NCBI GenBank assembly: GCA_030036975.1
Contig: JASHSE010000531.1
Coordinates: 1-9,596 of the forward strand
Length of the DNA: 9,596 nt
Reading direction: 5' to 3'
Origin: Xanthobacteraceae bacterium
GTDB lineage: Bacteria; Pseudomonadota; Alphaproteobacteria; Rhizobiales; Xanthobacteraceae
This document shows positions 1 to 5,654 of this stretch, in pieces. A program made the position numbers and the translations under genes. The notes beneath the pieces are model-generated. The model did no database searches. It was not told the DNA's origin and saw nothing but the letters and a program-made list of their open reading frames with translations. Position 1 is the stretch's first letter; each line of letters starts with the position of its first letter.

Positions 1-692
1 GACGAGGCGAACAGCACGTCGCCATCTGGTCCATGGCGCGTGATGACATCGGTCATGGTGTGCGCCAATAGCTGATAGCGGTGTTCCTGCGCTTCCATTA
101 GCGAAGAACCGGAGCGCGCCAAGTCCTCGGCGGCAAGGGCCAGCGCGCCGGCGTAAAGTACAGCAGAGCCGATGCCGAACGCGGCGAGCGCGCCGCCTTC
201 GCCGTCGCGCGCCGACGCCAGATGAAACGCGCCGAGCAGAACCAACACGGCGACGGCACCCAGCGCCGCAATCGATGCCATCGCAATGGCACGTCGCGAA
301 GCCGACAGCACTGCCTCGACCGGTGCAACGACCAGCCAGACGGCTGCACAGGAGCCGGTACCGCCGGCCGACGCCGCAGCAATTAACGCGAAGCCGGTGA
401 GCGCCAGCGCGGAGAACACATGCGCGCTTTCGCAGTCCCCCGTGCGCGACAAAAAGCATGCCGAGAAGATCGGCACCGCCGGCCAGCCCAGCACGACGAA
501 TTCCGCACTGCTCGGTGTTCCGCGCGCGATCAGATAGAACGGCACGGCGGCGAGCGCGACGACACCGCCGATCAGCCGCGGCGCGATGAAGGCGCGGTGC
601 CGCGCCGCCGTCAGCGTATCGTGCTGCGCCGACGGATGAACCAGGGTCTCGACATAATCCCGGATTGGCGCGAAGGCACCCACGTTCCCCAC
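1..692 (-). CDS. Membrane-bound PAS sensor histidine kinase, DivJ-like (N-terminal part, truncated by window edge)
   Basis: Translating the minus strand gives an open frame running off the left edge, with about 230 residues visible. It starts with a soluble stretch (AFAPIRDYVETLVHPSA) and then has roughly six hydrophobic membrane segments between about residues 35 and 185. A linker and the opening of a PAS-type domain follow (HRYQLLAHTMTDVITRH), with an MTDVI-x-R-x-GPDGDVLFAS pattern. Six TM segments followed by PAS is the layout of DivJ and related alphaproteobacterial kinases; the histidine and ATPase domains lie outside the window. No ATG fits, so I chose GTG at 692. GTG at 683, preceded by GTGGGGA, is an equally possible start. 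The frame is open upstream to a TAG near 768, but an AAGGGGGAG motif near 720 is too far from either GTG to be a good SD. The kinase class is inferred from layout only. An N-terminal sensor of another PAS kinase or a GGDEF protein cannot be excluded. Confidence 0.72.
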   Translation of the reverse strand, partial: MGNVGAFAPIRDYVETLVHPSAQHDTLTAARHRAFIAPRLIGGVVALAAVPFYLIARGTPSSAEFVVLGWPAVPIFSACFLSRTGDCESAHVFSALALTGFALIAAASAGGTGSCAAVWLVVAPVEAVLSASRRAIAMASIAALGAVAVLVLLGAFHLASARDGEGGALAAFGIGSAVLYAGALALAAEDLARSGSSLMEAQEHRYQLLAHTMTDVITRHGPDGDVLFAS

Positions 693-753
693 GCACGTCC
701 GTTGTTGCAGACGCGCTCCCCCTTGTTGTGCGCGGGATCGTGTCAGACGCCGC

Positions 754-768
754 TTAAACGAACCCTAA
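754..768 (-). promoter_or_regulatory. Candidate CtrA binding box (TTAG-N7-TTAA)
   Basis: The plus strand reads TTAA, seven bases, CTAA, so the minus strand reads TTAG-N7-TTAA. That differs by one base from the alphaproteobacterial CtrA consensus TTAA-N7-TTAA. It lies about 60-85 bases upstream of the proposed kinase start, a usual position for a CtrA site overlapping the -35 of a cell-cycle promoter. The motif is short and chance occurrence is possible, though TTAA is rare in DNA this GC-rich. Confidence 0.4.
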
Positions 769-988
769 GGAGGCGCGCGGCGGACCGCGCCGCATTGCGC
801 AGAACGGTCGCGGTCCGACTTGGCGCCATGGAATCATGCGACATGGTGAACGGGCTGTTGCCGGCCCCGAACGAACAGCGTTGCGCCGCATGCCGCGCTC
901 GATTGATGCAACGTCGAACGTTGAGCGCGACGGCCGAGGCCGACCGCGGCAGCTGCGGCCGTTCGTCGAAATTTTAGGTAAATAATTT

Positions 989-1018
989 TTTTCGCGCGTC
1001 GTTCGGATTGCGCGAAAA
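989..1018. repeat. 9-bp inverted repeat in AT-rich patch
   Basis: TTTTCGCGC (989-997) is matched exactly by GCGCGAAAA (1010-1018), with a 12-base spacer. Seven T's precede the CGCGC on the left. As RNA it would fold into a hairpin, but no T tract follows the right arm, so it is not a classical terminator on either strand. It could be an operator or a promoter-proximal structure for the DUF5330-sufE unit. Its role is unknown. Confidence 0.45.
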
Positions 1019-1140
1019 TTTGCGGCGTATTCTGTTCGATTATGGACAAAAACGATCCGACCCTGCGAACGTGGCTTTCAGCGCCGGCTGTTACTGTACG
1101 AACCGCTGCGGTGATGCGGGCCGCTGGGGATTTGGGACTG

Positions 1141-1560
1141 ATGTTCTTCCTGCTGCGATTGGCGTTCTGGCTCGGAATCGTGCTGGTGCTGCTGCCGACT
1201 GGCAGCGCGCAGCACGGTGCCACCGATGGCGAGGTTCACGCCGCCGATGCAATCTCGGCCGCCTCGGCCACTGTCCACGATCTGCGCGGTTTCTGCGCGC
1301 GGGAGCCCAATGCGTGCTCGGTCGGCTCGGAGATCGCCACCAACATGGGATACCGGGCCCAGGCCGGCGCCAAGATGCTTTACGAATTCTTGAGCGAGGT
1401 TTTGGCGCCGCGCGAGACCGGATCGCTGGGCGGTGAGGCGGGAACGGCGGCGGGCAACGCCGCGCCGCTCCGGGACTCGCAAAATACTCTTACCCCCGCG
1501 GATCTGGCGCCGGCATGGCACGGCCCGGTGGTCCACAAGGACCCTCGTCGCCCGATTTAG
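1141..1560 (+). CDS. DUF5330-family membrane-anchored/exported protein
   Basis: The protein has 139 residues if started at the ATG at 1141. It opens with a strongly hydrophobic segment (residues 3-19, FLLRLAFWLGIVLVLLP), an N-terminal anchor or signal sequence. A conserved core follows (DAISAASATVHDLRGFCAREPNACSVG, then AKMLYEFL) with a CxxxxxxC pair at C52 and C59, then a variable linker and a C-terminal LTPADLAPAWHGP motif. I recognise this as the DUF5330 type found in Bradyrhizobium relatives, usually beside sufE. The frame is open back to an ATG at 1042, which would add 33 residues. I prefer 1141 because the hydrophobic segment then starts the protein and a GGGGATTTGGGA stretch precedes it. 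Function is unknown; the two cysteines may form a disulfide in the periplasm. Confidence 0.75.
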   Translation: MFFLLRLAFWLGIVLVLLPTGSAQHGATDGEVHAADAISAASATVHDLRGFCAREPNACSVGSEIATNMGYRAQAGAKMLYEFLSEVLAPRETGSLGGEAGTAAGNAAPLRDSQNTLTPADLAPAWHGPVVHKDPRRPI

Positions 1561-1585
1561 TCGGTCCGGTTCGGGCGGCGGAACA

Positions 1586-1614
1586 TCGACCTCGGTGATG
1601 CGAGGCTCTATATA
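1586..1614 (+). promoter_or_regulatory. Candidate sigma70-type promoter of sufE
   Basis: TCGACC (1586-1591) and TATATA (1609-1614) are separated by exactly 17 bases. The sequence continues as TATATAAG, the most AT-rich run between the DUF5330 stop and sufE. Transcription would begin near 1621, about 20 bases before the sufE ATG. The -35 match is 4 of 6. sufE may also be read through from the DUF5330 gene. Confidence 0.42.
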
Positions 1615-1615
1615 A

Positions 1616-1636
1616 GGGGCGGACGTGGGACGCCCC
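1616..1636 (+). repeat. GGGGCG/CGCCCC inverted repeat in front of sufE
   Basis: GGGGCG (1616-1621) and CGCCCC (1631-1636) flank a 9-base spacer and end four bases before the sufE ATG. In a transcript read through from upstream this would be a 6-bp all-GC hairpin with the only SD-like bases (GTGGGA) in its loop. If transcription starts near 1621 the left arm is not transcribed, and the repeat could act only at the DNA level. Confidence 0.4.
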
Positions 1637-1640
1637 GACG

Positions 1641-2075
1641 ATGGCAGACATTGCAGAAATCATCGACAATTTTGCGCTCCTTGACGACTGGGACGACCGC
1701 TACCGCTACCTGATCGAGCTCGGCAGGCAGCTGCCGCCGCTCGCATCCGCGGCATACAACGACGCCAACAAAGTGCAGGGTTGCGCCAGCCAAGTTTGGC
1801 TCGACACCGACGTGCGGCCCAACGGCGCCGGCGGTCCGGTCCTGACGTTTGCCGGCGACAGCGACGCCCACATCGTGCGCGGGTTGATCGCAATTCTGTT
1901 CGCCATGTTTTCCGGCAAGCACGCCAAGGACATTCTGGCCACCGATGCGTTGGCGCTGTTCGACGGGATGGGCCTGCGCCAGCATCTGACGCCGCAACGC
2001 TCGAACGGTTTTCGCTCGATGGTCGAGCGCATCCGCACCGAGGCACAGGCCGCGCTCGCCGCTGCGGCCGTGTAA
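1641..2075 (+). CDS. sufE: SufE-family Fe-S cluster assembly sulfur acceptor
   Basis: The 144-residue protein fits the SufE family along its full length. It has an N-terminal DNFALLDDWDDRYRYLIELGRQLPPL segment, the active-site loop KVQGCASQVWL with the sulfur-accepting cysteine at C48 (C51 in the E. coli protein), and later a VRGLIAILFAMFSGK helix and a GLRQHLTPQRSNGFRSMVERI C-terminal stretch. SufE accepts persulfide sulfur from the cysteine desulfurase SufS and passes it to the SufBCD scaffold in the cytoplasm. No suf operon genes surround it. A stand-alone sufE next to a DUF5330 gene is what I would expect in this group. The start is the family-conserved ATG, but the SD is weak (GTGGGA, 10 bases upstream). 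The stop lies 7 bases from the stop of the convergent mucR-like gene, so the two transcripts must overlap or end inside each other. Confidence 0.92.
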   Translation: MADIAEIIDNFALLDDWDDRYRYLIELGRQLPPLASAAYNDANKVQGCASQVWLDTDVRPNGAGGPVLTFAGDSDAHIVRGLIAILFAMFSGKHAKDILATDALALFDGMGLRQHLTPQRSNGFRSMVERIRTEAQAALAAAAV

Positions 2076-2082
2076 GCGCGGT

Positions 2083-2499
2083 TTATTTGCGCCTGCGGCG
2101 CTGCTGGCCCAGTCCCATTTGTTTGGCGAGCTGCGAACGGGCCGCCGCGTAATTGGGCGCCACCATCGGATAGTCCGGCGGCAGGCCCCATTTATCGCGG
2201 TACTGCTCCGGCGTCATATCGTATTGCGTGCGCAGATGCCGCCGTAGCGATTTGAACTTTTTGCCGTCTTCCAGGCAGACGATGTAATCGGAAGCAATCG
2301 AGCGCCTGACCGGCACCGCGGGCTTTTGCACCTCGGCAGGCGCCACAGCGGACGCACCGACGACGCGCCTGAGCGCGCTGTAGACCTGACCGATCAAATT
2401 AGCAATTTCGCCGCTCGGCACCGAATTGTGGCCGATATAGGCGGCAACTATTTGCGCCGTGAGTTCTATCAGTGACTGCTCGCTTGAACTGTCGGCCAT
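2083..2499 (-). CDS. Ros/MucR-family transcriptional regulator lacking the last zinc ligand
   Basis: The 138-residue protein matches MucR/Ros throughout. The N-terminal helical part (SLIELTAQIVAAYIGHN, VPSGEIANLIGQVYSAL; residues 9-43) corresponds to the oligomerisation region. A variable linker follows, then the zinc-finger-like DNA-binding domain (residues 70-131), with VCLEDGKKFKSLRRHL, MTPEQYR, KWGLPPDYPMVAPNYAAARS and LAKQMGLG. These proteins bind AT-rich DNA and repress surface polysaccharide, motility and cell-cycle genes. Of the four metal positions, C75, D78 and H88 are present. The expected histidine in the RTHYDMTPE-type motif is glutamine (Q92, followed by Y93), so the domain probably folds with weak or no zinc, as reported for some Mesorhizobium homologues. 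The basic RRRRK tail may add DNA contacts. The ATG has no clear SD. A promoter and palindrome upstream suggest autoregulation. Confidence 0.9.
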   Translation of the reverse strand: MADSSSEQSLIELTAQIVAAYIGHNSVPSGEIANLIGQVYSALRRVVGASAVAPAEVQKPAVPVRRSIASDYIVCLEDGKKFKSLRRHLRTQYDMTPEQYRDKWGLPPDYPMVAPNYAAARSQLAKQMGLGQQRRRRK

Positions 2500-2560
2500 G
2501 GGTGGGGTCTACCGTGTCACCTGCACCGCCCCGGCGCGGCAGCTCCAGTGGACCGCACCT

Positions 2561-2570
2561 TAGACGTCTA
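2561..2570. promoter_or_regulatory. Perfect 10-bp palindrome TAGACGTCTA, possible operator of the mucR-like gene
   Basis: TAGACGTCTA is exactly self-complementary and lies about 5-15 bases downstream of the predicted transcription start of the mucR-like gene. That position suits a repressor site. It is short, so chance is possible. Confidence 0.35.
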
Positions 2571-2581
2571 TCTGTCGTGAA

Positions 2582-2610
2582 TCTATATTCGAGATCATCA
2601 ATAGAGGCAA
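2582..2610 (-). promoter_or_regulatory. Sigma70-type promoter of the mucR-like gene
   Basis: On the minus strand, TTGCCT (2610-2605) is followed after exactly 17 bases by TATAGA (2587-2582), matching 4 of 6 and 5 of 6 consensus positions. Both lie in the most AT-rich part of the 271-base gap upstream of the gene. Transcription would start near 2575 and give a leader of about 75 bases. AT-rich DNA with TpA steps around it is the kind of sequence Ros/MucR proteins bind, so self-repression is plausible. The rest of the gap, up to 2770, holds no gene I can support. Confidence 0.55.
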
Positions 2611-2770
2611 TAATACAACGCCATTCGCTAAAGAGAATGACCATCGAATCCTTTCGCAATACTGAGCGGCCGGCCACCCGCAAAACAAAGTCGCCATCGT
2701 GCGAACGCAACGCATCCGCCGCACGGTCGTGTTCGCTAGCTGGGCATCGCAAGGCGCAAAGCGGAATACG

Positions 2771-3643
2771 TCAGCCGTTCTGCTCGATATGGCTGCGCAG
2801 TTCGGTGATCGAGCGGAAACGGAGCGTGCCGCCGGGCAGCTGTGCCTCGATCGAGCCGTCGGAATAAAGCGTGTAGGCCATGCCCTCGACCACGCCAGAC
2901 TTGAGGATAGATAGTCCCGCCGATGTTTGGGTCGGCGCGGCCGGCGGCGTCGCGCTGGGCGCGGGCTCGGCCGCCTGCGCGACGGGCGCCTCTGCAACCG
3001 GAGCCGGCTGCGCCGGCGCAGGCTGAGCCTCCGTCCTCGACCGCGGCGCCTTCGGCCACAGCGTATCGAAGATCGAACTCTTCGGCTGCGGCCGTTGCGG
3101 AGGTCCGCTGGCTACGCGCGGTCCCGTCGTGGCATGCGCCGAGCCATTGAACTTGCCGAGGCCGGCATGCGCAACGCTATCGTCGTCGTCGGGGCGCGGC
3201 GGTGCATTGGGCAGGAGCGAAACGTCGCCCGCTTCAACCACGGGTGCGCTTTCGATCCGGTCAGCGCTCCGCGATTTGTCCAACGACGCCGGAACCGCAG
3301 CCAGCTCGACCGTTGCAGGCGACGCAATTGTCTCGGCCATTTTCGGTTGTGTCGGAAATGGGATGCGGGGCTCGCCTGCGCGCTCTGTCGAACCTTCGGC
3401 AGGTATCTCGTTCGGGCGAGCCGCGCGCGGCATCGGTTTGGTCATCAGCGCCCGTTCGACGCGCAATAACGCACGCACCACAAACGCAAGGCCGAGAAGA
3501 ATGCAACCGCCGATGATCGCAATGATGCCGGGCGTAACGTTGCTCACGTCGAATGCGTGGTCCTGCAAGGAAACGCCCGACGCGACAAGCGCCAATCCCG
3601 CCGCCGTAATCACGGCACCCAATACCAACAAAAACGCGTACAT
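2771..3643 (-). CDS. Two-TM protein with Pro/Ala-rich linker and conserved C-terminal domain, unknown function
   Basis: The 290-residue protein has two hydrophobic segments near the N-terminus (about residues 3-24 and 37-60). A basic stretch follows the second one, placing the rest in the cytoplasm with both ends inside. The middle (about 65-240) is low complexity, rich in Pro and Ala, with runs such as APAQPAPVAEAPVAQAAEPAP; it is presumably unstructured. The last 50 or so residues form a compact, conserved-looking unit (ILKSGVVEGMAYTLYSDGSIEAQLPGGTLRFRSITELRSHIEQ). Its pattern of short strands and a final helix could be a small binding domain held away from the membrane by the linker. The ATG at 3643 has GGGGA six bases upstream. 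The gene precedes mucR on the same strand, but a 271-base gap with its own promoter separates them, so it is probably not co-transcribed with mucR. I do not recognise a named family. Confidence 0.75.
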   Translation of the reverse strand: MYAFLLVLGAVITAAGLALVASGVSLQDHAFDVSNVTPGIIAIIGGCILLGLAFVVRALLRVERALMTKPMPRAARPNEIPAEGSTERAGEPRIPFPTQPKMAETIASPATVELAAVPASLDKSRSADRIESAPVVEAGDVSLLPNAPPRPDDDDSVAHAGLGKFNGSAHATTGPRVASGPPQRPQPKSSIFDTLWPKAPRSRTEAQPAPAQPAPVAEAPVAQAAEPAPSATPPAAPTQTSAGLSILKSGVVEGMAYTLYSDGSIEAQLPGGTLRFRSITELRSHIEQNG

Positions 3644-4026
3644 ACGCCGTCCCCGTACCGACCGGCCGCCGCCGGGCAGAACTTTTTGTCACTATTTTGA
3701 CCGCGCTCTGGGACTGGCGCAAGCTTAATATTCCCAAACAGCAGGGGAGGGTCGGGCGGCCGACACAAGGCTTAGCGGCATGGGGCTGGAATTGGATCAA
3801 AGCGTAACGGTCTAAGCCATTGGCAAATCGTGATAATCTTCGCCAACGCAGCGCTCCCTCGATGTTTGATTGACGTGCGTGCCATGAGCGACGCCCTTTG
3901 CGCGACCGCATCGCCATTGCTCAAGCCCCGGCATTCGGCCTATCTAGCGTTCGGAACAATCGTCTCGACTGTGCGGTTTTACCGCCACATCCCGCCCGTT
4001 TCGGCATCACATTGAGGAGTAGACCA
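3644..4026. other. Divergent intergenic region between two-TM gene and sod
   Basis: These 383 bases lie between two divergent genes. On the minus strand TTGCGC and CAAAAT are 17 bases apart (about 3720-3693), a weak candidate promoter for the two-TM gene. A 27-base imperfect dyad is at 3820-3846. A GTG-started 61-codon frame (3830-4015) runs toward sod but has no SD and no protein-like composition, so I do not call it. I could not identify a clear sod promoter. Confidence 0.5.
3820..3846. repeat. Imperfect dyad TTGGCAAA-N11-TTCGCCAA upstream of sod
   Basis: The two 8-base arms match at 7 of 8 positions, with an 11-base AT-rich spacer containing GATAAT. TTGGC-N17-GCCAA spacing suits a dimeric regulator binding two turns apart. 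It lies about 180 bases upstream of the sod start, so it could serve either divergent gene. Confidence 0.3.
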
Positions 4027-4629
4027 ATGGCATTCACCTTGCCCGACCTGCCCTATCCGTACGACGCGCTGACGCCGCACATGTCACGGGAAACGCTCGA
4101 ATTCCACCACGACAAACACCACCAGGCCTATGTGACGACGGGCAATAATCTGACCAAGGGCACCGAGTGGGAGAACAAACCCGTCGAGGAGGTCCTCAAG
4201 GGCACCTATGGCAAAAACCAGGGCCTCTTCAACAATGCCGGTCAGCACTATAACCACATCCACTTCTGGAAATGGATGAAGAAGGGTGGCGGCGGCGACA
4301 AGCTTCCCGGCAAGCTGGAGAAGCAGCTGACCTCAGACATCGGCCCCCTTGCCAAGGTCAAGGAGGACTTCGTCCAGGCAGGCGTCACCCAATTCGGTTC
4401 AGGCTGGTGCTGGCTCGCGGTTAAGGACGGCAAGATCGTCGTCATAAAGACGCCGAATGGCGAGAACCCGCTCGTCCACGGTGCCAAGCCGATCCTCGGC
4501 TGCGACGTTTGGGAGCACTCCTACTACATCGATTATCGCAATCGGCGGCCGGACTATCTCAAGGCCTTCGTCGATCATTTAGTCAATTGGGATCACGTGG
4601 CCGAGATGTACGAAGCGGCTATGAAATAG
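4027..4629 (+). CDS. sodB: Iron/manganese superoxide dismutase
   Basis: The 200-residue protein converts superoxide to oxygen and hydrogen peroxide in the cytoplasm. It has the family fingerprints: LPDLPYPYDALTPHMS and EFHHDKHHQAYV at the N-terminus, FNNAGQHYNHIHFWKWM in the middle, QFGSGWCWLAV, and the DVWEHSYYIDYRN signature. By alignment to E. coli SodB the metal ligands are H27, H77, D160 and H164, all present. Q73 sits at the position of the active-site glutamine of iron SODs (Gly in manganese SODs), favouring iron or cambialistic use. There is no signal peptide. The ATG at 4027 has GAGGAG eight bases upstream, so I reject the longer in-frame extension back to 3898. Relative to E. coli SodB there is a small Lys/Gly-rich insertion after HFWKWM (KKGGGGDK). 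Confidence 0.95.
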   Translation: MAFTLPDLPYPYDALTPHMSRETLEFHHDKHHQAYVTTGNNLTKGTEWENKPVEEVLKGTYGKNQGLFNNAGQHYNHIHFWKWMKKGGGGDKLPGKLEKQLTSDIGPLAKVKEDFVQAGVTQFGSGWCWLAVKDGKIVVIKTPNGENPLVHGAKPILGCDVWEHSYYIDYRNRRPDYLKAFVDHLVNWDHVAEMYEAAMK

Positions 4630-4654
4630 CCCCACCGCAAGGTCTCTTCTGCGG

Positions 4655-4680
4655 CACTTCGGCCTTCTGCCGAGTGTTCT
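4655..4680 (+). terminator. Likely sod transcription terminator
   Basis: CACTTCGGC (4655-4663) pairs with GCCGAGTG (4669-4676) around a CTTCT loop, giving eight base pairs with one bulged T. TTCT follows. It lies 26 bases after the sod stop. The T tract is short. Confidence 0.4.
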
Positions 4681-4688
4681 CGCCGACG

Positions 4689-4710
4689 CTTGAGCGCTCT
4701 TACGCTCAAG
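4689..4710. terminator. Hairpin at the 3' end of the aminotransferase gene
   Basis: CTTGAGCG (4689-4696) pairs perfectly with CGCTCAAG (4703-4710) around a 6-base loop. The right arm contains the TGA stop of the minus-strand aminotransferase gene. There is no T tract on either side, so it is either a weak bidirectional terminator with the hairpin at 4655 or an mRNA 3'-end stabiliser. Confidence 0.4.
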
Positions 4711-5578
4711 CCGCATTTGCGTGCGCGAACTCCCAATAAAGCTCGCGCGCACGGCGATAAAACGGTCCCGGCTGCAGCGAGCGCTCGTCAATGCGGATCA
4801 CAGGCGAGACCTTGCTGTAATTGCCGGTGGAAAAAATCTCGTCGGCGGCGGCAAAGTCCTCATAGCGCAACGTGGTCTCGACCACGGTGGCGCCGGACTG
4901 GCGCAGGAGCGCGATGACGCGCGCCCGGGTGATGCCGGCGAGAAACGTGCCGTTGGCAACCGGCGTGAACACGACGCCGTCCTTGGCCATGAAGATGTTG
5001 GCGCTGGCGAGTTCGGCGACATTGCCGAGCGCGTCGCGGGTGAGGCAATTGTCGAAGCCGCGCGAGCGCGCCTCGATCATGGCGCGTGCATTGTTCGGAT
5101 AGAGGCAGCCGGCCTTGGCTTCTACTGGCGCGCTGTCGCGCGTCGGCCGGCGGTACGGCGACAGCGTGATGGCCGTGCCGGTCGGCTTCGGCAATGGCGC
5201 AACGTAGAGCGTCAGGCACCAGCGCGTGGTCTCCGGATCCGGCCGCACCGCGCCGCCCGCCGCATCCTCCGCCCAGTACATCGGCCGGATGTAAAGCTCG
5301 GCGTCGCGATCGAAACGCTTGCGGCCGTCGCGAACCAGCGCCAGCCAGGTTTCGACCGGAACGAATGGCTTGAGACACATCGCCTTGGCGGATTCGTTGA
5401 CGCGGGCGCAGTGCAGATCGAGATCGGGCGTGACGCCTTCGAACCCGCGCGCCCCGTCGAACACCGAGGTGCATAGCCACGCCGCGTGGGTGCGCACCCC
5501 CATGATCGGCACGTTGCCGTCGTGCCACTCGTCTTCGAAGAATGTTACGGTCTTCGACCAGGTGACGGGCTTGGCCAT
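4706..5578 (-). CDS. ilvE: Branched-chain amino acid aminotransferase (PLP fold-type IV)
   Basis: From the ATG at 5578 the protein has 290 residues, close to the usual 290-310 of class IV aminotransferases. Recognisable parts are FFEDEWHDGNVPIMGVRTHAAW at the N-terminus, FDGARGFEG, the PLP-lysine region (K155 in EAKAGCLYPNN), the ALGNVAELASANIF motif with the cofactor-binding glutamate E189, FLAGITRARVI, and EIFSTGNYSKVSPV. These enzymes swap the amino group between Leu/Ile/Val and 2-oxoglutarate. D-amino-acid and other fold-IV transaminases look similar, so the substrate is not proven and the STGNYSKV loop differs from E. coli IlvE. An upstream in-frame ATG (5620) adds 14 residues of charged sequence. 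I prefer 5578 because GGAAGGA lies at the right distance. The gene is divergent from the HAD gene, with 76 bases between. Confidence 0.82.
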   Translation of the reverse strand: MAKPVTWSKTVTFFEDEWHDGNVPIMGVRTHAAWLCTSVFDGARGFEGVTPDLDLHCARVNESAKAMCLKPFVPVETWLALVRDGRKRFDRDAELYIRPMYWAEDAAGGAVRPDPETTRWCLTLYVAPLPKPTGTAITLSPYRRPTRDSAPVEAKAGCLYPNNARAMIEARSRGFDNCLTRDALGNVAELASANIFMAKDGVVFTPVANGTFLAGITRARVIALLRQSGATVVETTLRYEDFAAADEIFSTGNYSKVSPVIRIDERSLQPGPFYRRARELYWEFAHANAA

Positions 5579-5654
5579 GGCCTTGTCCTTCCGCGGCTTC
5601 GCTTCTGTGTCGCACATCACCCGTCACCAAAATCTAGCGCGCGGAGCATCGCAA

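Larger units (their letters stand above)
693..1140. other. Divergent intergenic region with AT-rich patch
   Basis: These 448 bases separate the minus-strand kinase from the plus-strand DUF5330 gene. I find no coding sequence I believe in: the open frames here are arginine-rich shadows. The region holds a CtrA-like box (754-768) and, inside otherwise GC-rich DNA, an AT-rich patch (about 970-1020) with a 9-bp inverted repeat. Promoters for both flanking genes should lie here, but I could not find a convincing -35/-10 pair for either. Confidence 0.6.

Noticed and set aside
420..977. 185-codon plus-strand open frame across the kinase gene and its upstream spacer
   Set aside because: The product is arginine-rich with no protein-like pattern, and it lies opposite the kinase frame, whose translation shows clear membrane helices and a PAS start.
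1042..1140. N-terminal extension of the DUF5330 protein from the ATG at 1042
   Set aside because: There is no SD, and it would put 33 non-hydrophobic residues ahead of the anchor segment that normally starts the family.
2771..3643. TonB-like or DamX/SPOR-like protein because of the Pro/Ala linker
   Set aside because: There are two TM segments where one is expected, and the C-terminal 50 residues lack SPOR and TonB signatures.
3830..4015. 61-codon GTG-started frame upstream of sod, a possible leader peptide
   Set aside because: It has no SD, mixed composition and no attenuator-like repeats of one codon; its end overlaps the sod SD area only by chance as far as I can tell.
3898..4026. 43-residue N-terminal extension of SOD
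   Set aside because: The family start at 4027 has an excellent GAGGAG, and the extension is not a plausible signal peptide.
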